A DNA stretch of 15,052 nt from Campylobacteraceae bacterium (GCA_027022775.1 JALVXO010000052.1:1-15052); one strand, 5' to 3'. Numbered from the stretch's first letter, positions 6,136 through 14,451 are shown. The notes: generated from the sequence alone by a model not told the origin. Translations and numbers: made by a program.

Positions 6136-8448
6136 TTATGTTTTCATTTTTCTCTCTATAACTGTTTGGTAATCTGTTATATGTGGCAAAAGTTTTTTAT
6201 AATTTTCAAAAATCTCTTCAATACCAACCTCTTGCCACTCTATTCTGTAATCCATTACTCCGATTGTTTGGTAAATAGCACCATTTTTTATAATTTTTTT
6301 AATATTTTCAAATGCATTGTTGCCCATTTTTTTAGGAATTCTTATATAAGAGCAAATGCTGCACTGTTTTTTATTTATGTCTAAATTTTTATTTGGTGAT
6401 GAGATTATTATACTGGAGGTTCTGTTGAGACTCTCTATTTTGTTTATATCCTCTATTATTAAGTAAGAGTTCTCAACACTGCAATTTTCTACTATTACTG
6501 TCAAATCTTTTGGACCAAGAGATTTATAAATATTTGCCTTATTAAAAAACTTTTTGGCATCTTTTAATTTTTTTTCTATATCTAAAACGCTATTTCTAAA
6601 GTCATAATATCCATTGCAATTTTCGCTGGATTTTTTTAATTCTATATTAATTATAATGCCAAATCCTGAATTAATGGTGCTGTTTTTGCCTTTTATCTCT
6701 TGAGATATTTTCATTAAAATGCTTTTTGCATCAAAGTAGTAAACAGGGTTTTCGATATTGTTTCTAATCATATTTTGTATTTCAGATTTAACATCAATAT
6801 AACTCTTTTTATACTCCAAAATTGCAATATCATAAATGCCATAAGCCCGCCACCTTTGCTCGTTATCTTTTTTTTCAGCCTTCTCTTCATTTCTTATCTC
6901 TTTAAAAAATAGTTCTTTATCTGCTGCTTTTTTATTTACTTTATCTTTGCGCAGTTTTCTTAATGTTAATACAAAAATTTCAAGCTTATTTTCCGGTTTT
7001 AAATAATCTATCTTACTTACATTATAATGGATAATCTGCCTAAATCTTCCTTTGTAAGGAACTTTTTTATAATCTTTATTTATAGATTCAAATCTTTCAT
7101 CCCACAAAAGATTAAAATATTTAGATTGGCTATAAATTTTATCGCTTATATCTAAATCAATTTTTTTAACATTTAGCTGCAGATATCTGTAAAGCTGCTG
7201 CAGATAATTTTCTACCACTTCATAAGTTGTGTGGTAATTTGGGTAATTTTCCTTAAAGAGTTTTTTAAAACCGGTTGCTTCACCTTTGCCGGAGAGATCC
7301 ATAATTGTATTTAAAATCTCTTTTATCTCTTCAATCTCTTTATAATCTTTCTCTTCACTGCTTTTATTTTCCCAATAGTATAAAAGAAAATAAATTCTTA
7401 AATGGTTGTGATCTCTTTTTAAAGAAAAGAACCAGTCATTCGGTCTAAATTCATATCTGACGATTATTCTTCCCTTTTTTCCCTCCTCTTTATCTTCATA
7501 GACTATTTTTAAAAAATCTTTTGCTATCCCTTCGGCTACCAGATTGTGAAATAGTGTATAAAAGTAAGCTTTGCCATGTATCTCAAAAGATAAAATATCA
7601 GAAAATATATCTTTAATAAAATCTTTCGTTAAAATTTCATAGCCAAGCACTTCATTAATCTCTTGAATCAAATCATTCGATTTATCATTAAAAAAATTTA
7701 AAATTGTCTCTTCAAACTCTTTGTATTTACTCTTATAAATATCTGTATCCCTACTCCTTAAAGAGATTCTAACCACTTCATGGGTAATAGCTGGAATTAA
7801 AAGAGGCAATTCGTAATACCAGTATGGCAATTCTATATAATCATTATGGGTTTCATGGTTATAATTAATCCGCAAAAGGTCTCTGTTTCTTAAAACTTTA
7901 TGTTTAAAACCGGTATTGTAACTCCAACCCAAAACCATATTGTTCTCTTTTTTATGTTCTTTGGAGAGCAAGCTGTCAAGTTTTTCAAAATATTTATCTA
8001 AATAAATCATTAAACCAAAACTTGAAAACCGTCTCCCAAAAAAAGTAGGATAGGGCAGATACTGGTTTAGTGTTTCCCCAAAGAGCTGGTTCATTTTTAC
8101 ATAAATTCCCTCCAGCAAAATAAGCATCTCTTCAATTTGTGTCTGTATATAGTCGTAAAAGAGCAAAAATTTAAGATTATTAGAAAATTCTAAAATTTCA
8201 TCATTAATATCTGTTAAATTTACTATTCTGTTTTTTATGCTTTTTATATCGTGTTCCAATCTCTCTATATTGTTATATATAAAATTTTTATCTGCCCCTT
8301 GCTCTTTTTTTTCATAACCTTTAAAATAGAGCAAAATATTTTCTATAAAATCTGTCTCTTTTGCTATAATTAAAATTTTTTCCAATTGAATCAACCTTAA
8401 ACTTTCTATTACTGTTTTTTTCTCTGTAATATCTTTTATTTCGCACAT
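6136..8448 (-). CDS. Large soluble protein with a degenerate zincin-like motif; third gene of an unknown three-gene module
   Basis: 770 aa, no signal peptide or membrane helix seen. I do not recognise it as a named family. A long helical N-terminal part (1-170; coiled-coil potential at 55-90) leads to LPLLIPAITHEVVRISL (214-230), which has the layout of a zincin helix HExxH, but the second His is Arg (H223, E224, R227). Downstream are KDIFSDILSFEIHGKAYF (279-296) and RDHNHLRIYFL (345-355), resembling the third-ligand helix and the distal His/Arg motif of such peptidases. The C-terminal third has two segments with beta-alpha-beta character, GIYDIAILEY (537-546) and GPKDLTVIVENC (645-656), and a CxxC (696-699). 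The start has a strong AAGGAGGGG site, and the gene overlaps the upstream membrane-protein gene by 13 nt. The protein is extremely Lys/Asn/Ile rich. An inactive or altered metallopeptidase-like sensor or effector is an inference. Confidence 0.7.
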   Translation of the reverse strand: MCEIKDITEKKTVIESLRLIQLEKILIIAKETDFIENILLYFKGYEKKEQGADKNFIYNNIERLEHDIKSIKNRIVNLTDINDEILEFSNNLKFLLFYDYIQTQIEEMLILLEGIYVKMNQLFGETLNQYLPYPTFFGRRFSSFGLMIYLDKYFEKLDSLLSKEHKKENNMVLGWSYNTGFKHKVLRNRDLLRINYNHETHNDYIELPYWYYELPLLIPAITHEVVRISLRSRDTDIYKSKYKEFEETILNFFNDKSNDLIQEINEVLGYEILTKDFIKDIFSDILSFEIHGKAYFYTLFHNLVAEGIAKDFLKIVYEDKEEGKKGRIIVRYEFRPNDWFFSLKRDHNHLRIYFLLYYWENKSSEEKDYKEIEEIKEILNTIMDLSGKGEATGFKKLFKENYPNYHTTYEVVENYLQQLYRYLQLNVKKIDLDISDKIYSQSKYFNLLWDERFESINKDYKKVPYKGRFRQIIHYNVSKIDYLKPENKLEIFVLTLRKLRKDKVNKKAADKELFFKEIRNEEKAEKKDNEQRWRAYGIYDIAILEYKKSYIDVKSEIQNMIRNNIENPVYYFDAKSILMKISQEIKGKNSTINSGFGIIINIELKKSSENCNGYYDFRNSVLDIEKKLKDAKKFFNKANIYKSLGPKDLTVIVENCSVENSYLIIEDINKIESLNRTSSIIISSPNKNLDINKKQCSICSYIRIPKKMGNNAFENIKKIIKNGAIYQTIGVMDYRIEWQEVGIEEIFENYKKLLPHITDYQTVIERKMKT

Positions 8449-9584
8449 TTCCCCTCCTTTATGTGTATAGAAAAGTTATTATCTTTAATAAATTTATCTG
8501 TATCGCTTTCTGCCAGCACAGTAACATATATTGTTAAAAAAGCTAAAACAAAAAATGTTATAAAGAAATTAACGACAATATTGCGCCCTTTTACATCGAG
8601 ATCGGCTTTTAAAATAAATTTTTCAAAAGAATTGCTACTGTTTAAATTCAGTTGACGATTATTTTTTTTATCATATATATTGACTAAAAAATTTTTATCC
8701 AAATAGAGCAAAAGTTTATTTGAGTGCTCTAAATTTCTAAAATTAATTCCAAATTTTTTAAAAAGCTTATCTATTCTCTGTTTATAATAGTGCGGATTTA
8801 AAAAATTATTTATATGATAAAGCATGCTGATATATAAAATAGATAAAAAAATCAGCACATAACCCATTTTTATAAAATTATTATACTCTCCAAACTCCAG
8901 CCTCTCTAAAATAAACAGCACTATAAAAAAGCTTGCAATTGAAACCAAAACAGAAAAAAGAGGCAGCCATAACCGTAAAGATGTCCGGCAGTTGGCAGAT
9001 GCATACCAAAAGTAAATGAGCTTGCAAAACTCCTCTTTTAGGGTAGGCTCTATATTTTTTGTTATTGGTGTGATAATAAAAAAAACATTTATTTTTTTAT
9101 TAATCTTATTTACCTGATGTTGCAAATCTTCATTTTGAGTGAAAAAATCGTGCCCTTTTACAGTAAAAAAACGGTATCTTAAAAAAGAGTGGTATAGAAT
9201 GTGCAAAATATTTTCGGAAAAAATAATAAGGATAAACGGTATAAAAGTTAAAATAGAAAGAAGCAAGCCCATTTCTAAAGAGTAGCTAAATTTGGGATTA
9301 TAAGCAACAAAAGCCAATATCAATATCAAAACAGCGCTACCTGCAAAATAGACCCATCTGTTTTTAAGATAATATAAAAAAATATAACTAAACAGAAAAA
9401 ATAGTGTTGCAACTGCTGTATTAATGTATCCGTTTTTATTTTTTAAAAAGAAAAAATATCCATATAAAGGAATTAAAATTAAATATGCTCCAAGGATGAC
9501 ATACTTATAGTAATAGTGTTTAAATTTTACAGGTTCTAGCTTTATGCTGCTTTTACAAAATAGCGGGGCTTTACGAAGTTTCAT
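8436..9584 (-). CDS. Seven-TM integral membrane protein of unknown function; second gene of the module
   Basis: 382 aa. Hydrophobic segments are at about 28-46, 57-73, 77-95, 106-127, 205-227, 238-257 and 335-357. Hydrophilic, positively charged regions at 128-204 and 258-334 would form soluble loops or domains. No transporter, channel or enzyme motif is recognised. Its ATG overlaps the TGA of the 63-aa gene (ATGA, 9581-9584) with no strong Shine-Dalgarno sequence, so translation is probably coupled. The 3' end overlaps the 770-aa gene by 13 nt. The strict overlaps argue that the three products work together, the 770-aa protein plausibly acting at the membrane through this one. That role is inferred from context only. 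Confidence 0.75.
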   Translation of the reverse strand: MKLRKAPLFCKSSIKLEPVKFKHYYYKYVILGAYLILIPLYGYFFFLKNKNGYINTAVATLFFLFSYIFLYYLKNRWVYFAGSAVLILILAFVAYNPKFSYSLEMGLLLSILTFIPFILIIFSENILHILYHSFLRYRFFTVKGHDFFTQNEDLQHQVNKINKKINVFFIITPITKNIEPTLKEEFCKLIYFWYASANCRTSLRLWLPLFSVLVSIASFFIVLFILERLEFGEYNNFIKMGYVLIFLSILYISMLYHINNFLNPHYYKQRIDKLFKKFGINFRNLEHSNKLLLYLDKNFLVNIYDKKNNRQLNLNSSNSFEKFILKADLDVKGRNIVVNFFITFFVLAFLTIYVTVLAESDTDKFIKDNNFSIHIKEGKCAK

Positions 9585-9772
9585 CTTGGCATTTTATAAG
9601 AGTTGGTTTCAAAAGCTGTCAACTCTCTCTCATCCCCGCCGTCTAATTGATTATAAAGCAGAACCTTTATAGGTTTTTTAAAACCTCTTAAATATCCATA
9701 TCTTTTTTTATGTTTGGCAAGCAGCTTTTGCCCTTTCTCTTTTAAATTGTCAAAAAATTGGTCTTTTATCAT
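9581..9772 (-). CDS. Small basic protein of unknown function; first gene of the module
   Basis: 63 aa, strongly basic in the first two thirds (KEKGQKLLAKHKKRYGYLRG), more acidic near DGGDERE (45-51), with no membrane segment or known motif. The start is supported by AGGAG 5 nt upstream. The stop overlaps the start of the membrane-protein gene (ATGA). Being first in the operon and immediately downstream of a palindrome could fit a small regulator, adaptor or nucleic-acid-binding protein, but nothing in the sequence decides between these. Confidence 0.65.
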   Translation of the reverse strand: MIKDQFFDNLKEKGQKLLAKHKKRYGYLRGFKKPIKVLLYNQLDGGDERELTAFETNSYKMPR

Positions 9773-9788
9773 GTTTAACTCCTATAAA

Positions 9789-9843
9789 CCCAAAATTTGC
9801 ATTAGCCAATACTCTATCTGTATCGGCTAATGCAAATTTTGGG
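9789..9843. repeat. Perfect 19-bp palindrome upstream of the three-gene module
   Basis: CCCAAAATTTGCATTAGCC (9789-9807) and its exact reverse complement (9825-9843) flank a 17-nt centre that can add 4 bp (9809-9812 with 9820-9823). The left arm plus AAA before it matches the left arm at 3497-3516 exactly over 20 nt. It sits between the AGGAG ribosome binding site of the 63-aa gene and the LpxH-like gene. There is no U-tract on the minus-strand exit (TTTATAGG), so a terminator is not the best reading. It could fold in the mRNA leader of the module or be a short mobile palindrome. Confidence 0.8.
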
Positions 9844-10012
9844 ATTATTTACAGTAATCGTTTTATATAGTAACAATTAAAACTTAAATTAATAATAAAT
9901 TATTCTGATATTATGGGTATAAATTCACTTTTTTGAGTAAATAAGAAACAGTTCAATATTTAGTATGTCTTTTAGATTTATATTAAGTGTAATTTTAGGC
10001 TATATATAACTT

Positions 10013-10690
10013 TTAAATATTTATTTTTATCAACTCCAGCCTTCCATTTGTGTGTTCTATAATGCAAGATGCGTTATTTATCCAGTCTCCGCAGTTTAAA
10101 TAAAGTATGCTGCTTTGTTTAATCTCTTCTGGCATATGGATATGTCCGCATATTGCAATTTTGCAATTTTTCTTTTTGGCTTCACTTGTTATATATTTTA
10201 CATAGGATTTATGCAGATATTTTTGTGCTAAAGGTTTTACTTTTCTATGGTAAATTGTAGATGCACTCATCTCTTTGGTCTCTTCTGCTTTTTTAGCCCA
10301 TTTTTTTATTTTTTTTAACAGCAGATAAAGCATTTTATTAAAAAAATCTTTATTGTGAAAGCTGTCTCCGTGAGTTAAATATATACTGCCCGCTTCTCTT
10401 ATGTAAATATATTCATTATACCGTTTTAACTCTGGAAAAAAGTTTATATTATCGGTGCTGTTTTTTTCATGATTCCCCAATATATAGATAACACTGCACC
10501 CTTTTTTAGAGACAATTTTCTTAAATTTCTCTATATCTTCAAAACCTGTTTTAATATTTTGGGTCAAAATATCGCCTATTAAAAAAAGATTTTCAAACTC
10601 ATATTTTAAAAGCAATTCAAAAAGCAGCTCTGCCCGGGTATGGGGAGAGCCTAAATGAATATCGGAAAGAAAAAGAGATTTAATTTTCAT
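10013..10690 (-). CDS. LpxH-like calcineurin-type metallophosphoesterase
   Basis: 225 aa, soluble. The dinuclear metal site of calcineurin-like phosphoesterases is complete: D10 and H12 (LSDIHLG), D40 (LIGDI), N73-H74 (GNHE), H107 (LTHGD), and H183/H185 (GHIH). The C-terminal YLNCGDWINNASCII followed by NGRLELI is typical of the UDP-2,3-diacylglucosamine hydrolase (LpxH/YbbF-like) group, which cleaves the lipid A precursor to lipid X. The Asp40 loop continues ILTQN rather than the common xDxW, so the substrate is not assured. It is the last gene of the run beginning with thyX, 13 nt after the four-TM gene, with only a weak ribosome binding site. It may act in lipid A synthesis at the inner membrane, fitting the envelope genes beside it. 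Confidence 0.8.
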   Translation of the reverse strand: MKIKSLFLSDIHLGSPHTRAELLFELLLKYEFENLFLIGDILTQNIKTGFEDIEKFKKIVSKKGCSVIYILGNHEKNSTDNINFFPELKRYNEYIYIREAGSIYLTHGDSFHNKDFFNKMLYLLLKKIKKWAKKAEETKEMSASTIYHRKVKPLAQKYLHKSYVKYITSEAKKKNCKIAICGHIHMPEEIKQSSILYLNCGDWINNASCIIEHTNGRLELIKINI

Positions 10691-10703
10691 AAAATAAATA
10701 GAA

Positions 10704-11129
10704 TTAACCTACTTTGATATCTTTTCTTGCTGCATTGAGTGATATTACAAAACCTCCGATAGCATCAATAAAAGCCATCACCATCAAAATAAACATCTCT
10801 ATAGTATGGGCTTTATTCCATAATAGAAATATTGTTAAATATGCCACCGCTACCATAAAACTGACAATTGTTTCAACCATACTGTATTCGCCTAAAGTTG
10901 CCGCTTTGTATATCTCAACAAACAGCAGTACCACACCGGCAAGAATAAATGCATCTTTTGTAGTTATAACAAATCTTGTAACAGTTCCGTCTGTGCTGAT
11001 TAATTTAGAACTGTAAATAATATGGTGCATATCCAGCGACGGCATATCCCAAGGTACTACTGCATATCTTGCAAAACAGTAAGCCAAAAGCAGCCAGAAA
11101 AAGGTAGACACATCCCTTACTAACGACAT
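10704..11129 (-). CDS. Four-TM membrane protein of unknown function
   Basis: 141 aa with hydrophobic segments at about 8-25, 57-75, 84-104 and 109-131. The second half (FVEIYKAATLGEYSMVETIVS, then FIDAIGGFVISLNAARKDI) resembles a widespread small four-TM proteobacterial family whose proteins end in a 'D-x-I-x-G-F-x-V-x-I-x-A-A-R-x-D' motif. I recall no assigned function. AAAGGA precedes the ATG. It lies between the SPFH gene (65-nt gap) and the LpxH-like gene (13 nt). SPFH proteins are often paired with NfeD-type membrane proteins, but this one lacks the NfeD C-terminal OB domain. Confidence 0.75.
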   Translation of the reverse strand: MSLVRDVSTFFWLLLAYCFARYAVVPWDMPSLDMHHIIYSSKLISTDGTVTRFVITTKDAFILAGVVLLFVEIYKAATLGEYSMVETIVSFMVAVAYLTIFLLWNKAHTIEMFILMVMAFIDAIGGFVISLNAARKDIKVG

Positions 11130-11194
11130 AATAATCCTTTTTTATTTAATTTTATTTCTTTTTTTGTTAAATACAGATTAAATATCTCCATTTT

Positions 11195-12073
11195 TTAATC
11201 CTCCTTGTTTTTTTCTCTCATATCCATCAAGTTTGCAAACACTTTTTGCATATCAGATGAGTGGAATATAAGTTTTGAATTGTCCGATTTGGAAATTGCT
11301 TCCAGCGCTTTCATATATTTGCCGCCAAGTACAATGTCGCGCAATGTTTCTGGGTCAACCTCGCCGCCATTTTCCCTAATAAGTTCAAGCGCAAGGCCGG
11401 CAACTTTCATTAATTCGCGTTCTGCATCCGCTTTGCGTTTAGCGGCAAAATATTGCGCTTCGGCATCCAGCTCTTTTATATATTTTACAAGTTCGGCATT
11501 TTTCTGCTGCCCTGCTCTGTTCATAGCCCCTACAACTTTAGCTTCCAGTTTTTTTCTTATTGGCTCTGGAATTTCCAGTTTTGTTACATTTCCATATATA
11601 ATAGCTATGCCGTGGGGTTCAGCTTCCGCTTTTAGGGCAGATAAAAATTTATTTTTAATAAGTCCTCTTTTTTTTATAACCTCTTCTGCTTCCATCTCTG
11701 CTATAATTGACATAGCTACCCCTTTGGCGGTTCCTGTAATCCACTCTTCATAATTGCTAGTTCTAGCCAACGCTTTTTCTATATCTTTAACTTTTATAGC
11801 AAATGAAGCTTCTGCATCGACTCTTACTTTATCTTTTGTAAAAGCATGAAAACCCCCAGTTGCCAAAGGTATCTCTTTTAAATTAATCTTTTTTCTTACC
11901 TCTTCAAACACTTCCAAATGCCATACCGGTCCGGGTCCTACAATTCTGTGCGGTTTTCCGTTTCTTACAATTACCCACTTTTCATTTTGAGGCACAACTT
12001 CAAATCTGAAAATAAAAAGAAATATGCCTGTAAGCAGAAGCAGAATAATTAAAATAAGCAGCGCTGTTAACAT
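11195..12073 (-). CDS. SPFH/band-7 (stomatin/flotillin-like) membrane protein
   Basis: 292 aa. One N-terminal membrane helix (1-22, nearly all Leu/Ile) is followed by a band-7 domain (about 25-185) with the familiar start FEVVPQNEKWVIVRNGKPHRIVGPG and the strand pattern KVRVDAEASFAIKV (82-95). Next comes an Ala/Glu/Lys-rich helical stretch (about 185-225) with coiled-coil character. SPFH proteins oligomerise into membrane-bound rings or cages that scaffold other proteins or regulate membrane proteases. There is no catalytic motif. A strong GGAGGAG site precedes the ATG and overlaps the stop region of the transpeptidase gene, 8 nt upstream, which indicates an operon. Family call is firm; partner unknown. 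Confidence 0.88.
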   Translation of the reverse strand: MLTALLILIILLLLTGIFLFIFRFEVVPQNEKWVIVRNGKPHRIVGPGPVWHLEVFEEVRKKINLKEIPLATGGFHAFTKDKVRVDAEASFAIKVKDIEKALARTSNYEEWITGTAKGVAMSIIAEMEAEEVIKKRGLIKNKFLSALKAEAEPHGIAIIYGNVTKLEIPEPIRKKLEAKVVGAMNRAGQQKNAELVKYIKELDAEAQYFAAKRKADAERELMKVAGLALELIRENGGEVDPETLRDIVLGGKYMKALEAISKSDNSKLIFHSSDMQKVFANLMDMREKNKED

Positions 12074-12081
12074 ATCTCCTC

Positions 12082-13710
12082 CTATTGTCTAATCTCTTGA
12101 AGCCTTACCTCTGGCATCTCAAAGCCATATTTTATGTTTCCCGCAGTTGACTCTTCTACAATTTTATCATACATATATGCATCATACATAAATTTTGGCG
12201 CTCCATTTTCAAACTCCAAAGTAAAATAGACAATATGCACCGGGATTTTCTGGCGCAGGTTTATTCTGAATGTTTTACCGGTGCTTATGGCATCTTCTGC
12301 ATTTGCATAATTTGTATTCAGGTACGGCAGCAGCATATCAAAAAGTCCGTGAGGGTCTTCCAGCCGTACACATCCTGAACTGTTGTAACGGTACCTATGG
12401 CTAAAAAGCCCGCGCTCTGGGGTGTCGTGCAGATAGACTGAATATCTGTTTGGAAACATAAACTTAATCTGCCCAAGCGCATTTTCGGGTCCTGGCTGCT
12501 GTACAATCCTGTATGGGGAGTGGCGGTTTGTCCCTTCAAGCGCAAGTATTTTTTGAATGTCGGGCTTAACCTCCCTGCCGCCTCTGTATGCCTTAAGACG
12601 TGCTATTTCAAACACATTTGGGTGTGTTTTGAGTGCAGGAATCAAATCTTTTTTAATTAAACTCTCTGGAACTGTCCATGTAGGATTTATTACAATATAC
12701 TCAAGATAATCATCAAAAATAGGCGTAGGGCGGGTTACCATCCCGACAACCGCTTTTGTGGAAAATACTTCAACCCCATCCTGGTAGAGTCTGGCTTTAA
12801 ATTCCGGAACATTAACCTCTATGTATGTTCTTCCAAAATATGGCATAAATACTTTTGTTTTATCCAAATTTACAATAATCCTTTTTATATAATAGTATTT
12901 TGAGAGATTAATATAGGATAAAAGTTTATTGTCGATATAATTTCCTTGCCGTAAATTAAAGCGTTTTCTAAATTTAGAAATTGCATAAGCTAAATTTTTA
13001 TCAAACTTTCTGTTAATAGGCGCACCCCGCGGATAATCCCCAAGCAGCAGCAGCCTGCGCTTAATCTGGTAAATTCTTTTGTCTCTCTGCCCGTATTTTA
13101 TAGTGCGCCCATAAGGAACTTTTTTAAATTCCGGGATTTTACGGTAATATTGTAAAATATCGATAAACGGTTTATAGCGCTGTTTCTGCCCTACACTCTC
13201 CATTAAAAGCGCATTTACACGCCCCTGTTTAATATACTGCAGTATGGTTGCAGCGCTTGGCATCCTTTTTACTTTAAGTTCCCAGACCGCTTTAATATTG
13301 TACCTTGTCCTTAAACTTGCTATTTTTTGTCGTACAAGATTCCAATCTACATCTCCGATTCTGATAAAGTGCAAAAGCCTTACATAAGCATCGGTAATTA
13401 AAACATCCAGCCTTGATTTGTTGTAAGCATCTAGCCCGCCCGCATCAAGCGTATATAAAAGCTGCGTAATTTCGGTTCTGTGCAGCGGCTTGTTTTTATA
13501 ATTGTAATAACCGTTGCTCAATGCATTTGTTGCTTTTGCAAGTTTTGTTGCATTTTCTGGTCCAAGCCAGAGATATTGATAGTTATTTAACGCATAAAGC
13601 TCCTGCACAAGAGCTTTTTGCGGAGAGCGCAGATTGTTTATAGCCGAAAGTGCAACCTGTGCGCTTAAATTAACAAACAGCAAGATTAAAACTGTTAATA
13701 CTCTTTTCAT
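12082..13710 (-). CDS. YcbB/LdtD-like L,D-transpeptidase
   Basis: 542 aa. The signal peptide (1-22, MKRVLTVLILLFVNLSAQVALS) sends it to the periplasm. A helical region (25-200) is followed by a peptidoglycan-binding-1-like domain (about 204-265) and a YkuD catalytic domain (about 295-465). The catalytic motif is SSGCVRL with nucleophile C447, and HDT (428-430) and H438 complete the conserved histidines. Enzymes of this class make 3-3 cross-links between meso-diaminopimelate residues in peptidoglycan, or attach proteins to it. The length and domain order match E. coli YcbB (LdtD, 615 aa). The start lies 3 nt after the thyX stop, with a weak Shine-Dalgarno sequence, so translational coupling is likely. 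Confidence 0.9.
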   Translation of the reverse strand: MKRVLTVLILLFVNLSAQVALSAINNLRSPQKALVQELYALNNYQYLWLGPENATKLAKATNALSNGYYNYKNKPLHRTEITQLLYTLDAGGLDAYNKSRLDVLITDAYVRLLHFIRIGDVDWNLVRQKIASLRTRYNIKAVWELKVKRMPSAATILQYIKQGRVNALLMESVGQKQRYKPFIDILQYYRKIPEFKKVPYGRTIKYGQRDKRIYQIKRRLLLLGDYPRGAPINRKFDKNLAYAISKFRKRFNLRQGNYIDNKLLSYINLSKYYYIKRIIVNLDKTKVFMPYFGRTYIEVNVPEFKARLYQDGVEVFSTKAVVGMVTRPTPIFDDYLEYIVINPTWTVPESLIKKDLIPALKTHPNVFEIARLKAYRGGREVKPDIQKILALEGTNRHSPYRIVQQPGPENALGQIKFMFPNRYSVYLHDTPERGLFSHRYRYNSSGCVRLEDPHGLFDMLLPYLNTNYANAEDAISTGKTFRINLRQKIPVHIVYFTLEFENGAPKFMYDAYMYDKIVEESTAGNIKYGFEMPEVRLQEIRQ

Positions 13711-13713
13711 GTT

Positions 13714-14337
13714 TTACTCACTTAAATTTGCCATACAATCTTTAAATAGATATTTATGCTCATCTGGAAGCACCTCATAAACCGCTTTTGCCAGTTCTCT
13801 TATCTCCCAAAGGGCACTTTTTGAACTTCTTAAAGTCAAAAAGTTTTGAAGTGAACGGGCGTTAATCGTCCATGTGAGTTCCGTTTTGTAACACTCCACA
13901 AGCGCATATTTTGCAATATCGTTGCTTATCCCTTTTTTCAGCAGCGCTTGAAGGTTGTTTAGCGCTGCTATTGATGCCCTGTCAACATCCTCATTGCCTG
14001 TTAAAACTATAAATTTTGATGCACCTTTAAAATCATCCAAATCAAACGGGTCTGTATTTTTTAACTCTTTTAGGGTGTAACGGGTCGATTTTACGCTTAA
14101 ACTTGCCATTCTGTGGCGCGCAAGCTCTTGAAGCAAAGCGCGGCTGATGCCCTGGATATAAAATGTGTAAACCAGATGCTCCAGCGTAGATGAGTGTTTA
14201 TATTTATTTCCGACTCTGTCAATAAGCGCCCTGTCTTTTTCGCCTCCGCCATCACTTTTATCAAAACTTTGCCAGCAGGTTCGTATGGCATGCGCGCAGA
14301 CATCCAAAGGTGTGTGGTGCATTAATGTTACTTTCAT
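13714..14337 (-). CDS. thyX: Flavin-dependent thymidylate synthase ThyX
   Basis: 207 aa. The ThyX signature RHRx7S is intact (R74-H75-R76 to S84, RHRMASLSVKS), with R86 following. The C-terminal NARSLQNFLTLR and WEIRELA motifs (159-185) carry the conserved FAD- and dUMP-contacting residues, including R170. The enzyme methylates dUMP to dTMP using FAD, NADPH and methylene-tetrahydrofolate, without needing the classical dihydrofolate-producing ThyA reaction. AGGG precedes the ATG by about 6 nt. The leader holds an AAGCTTAAAGCTAA tract related to the heptamer array upstream of the MoxR gene. It is the first gene of the run 14337 to 10013 and is divergent from a dNTP triphosphohydrolase gene. Confidence 0.95.
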   Translation of the reverse strand: MKVTLMHHTPLDVCAHAIRTCWQSFDKSDGGGEKDRALIDRVGNKYKHSSTLEHLVYTFYIQGISRALLQELARHRMASLSVKSTRYTLKELKNTDPFDLDDFKGASKFIVLTGNEDVDRASIAALNNLQALLKKGISNDIAKYALVECYKTELTWTINARSLQNFLTLRSSKSALWEIRELAKAVYEVLPDEHKYLFKDCMANLSE

Positions 14338-14451
14338 ATCGACCCTTTTTTAAGCTTAAAGCTAAAATTGCGAATTAATTCCAAATTCTGTATAAGCGAG
14401 TCTTTATAAAATTAAACCAGACTCTTTCTATGTTTAGATACAATTACGAAT

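Noticed and set aside
9789..9843. Rho-independent terminator
   Set aside because: The stem is perfect, but neither exit has a U-tract, and it lies directly upstream of a ribosome binding site; a palindromic repeat fits better.
11205..11753. Long plus-strand open frame opposite the SPFH gene (182 codons)
   Set aside because: It is an antisense shadow of a clear band-7 protein, with Ser/Phe-rich low-complexity sequence, no motif and no ribosome binding site.
14097..14303. 68-codon frame inside thyX
   Set aside because: Out of frame with the ThyX signature and without motifs.
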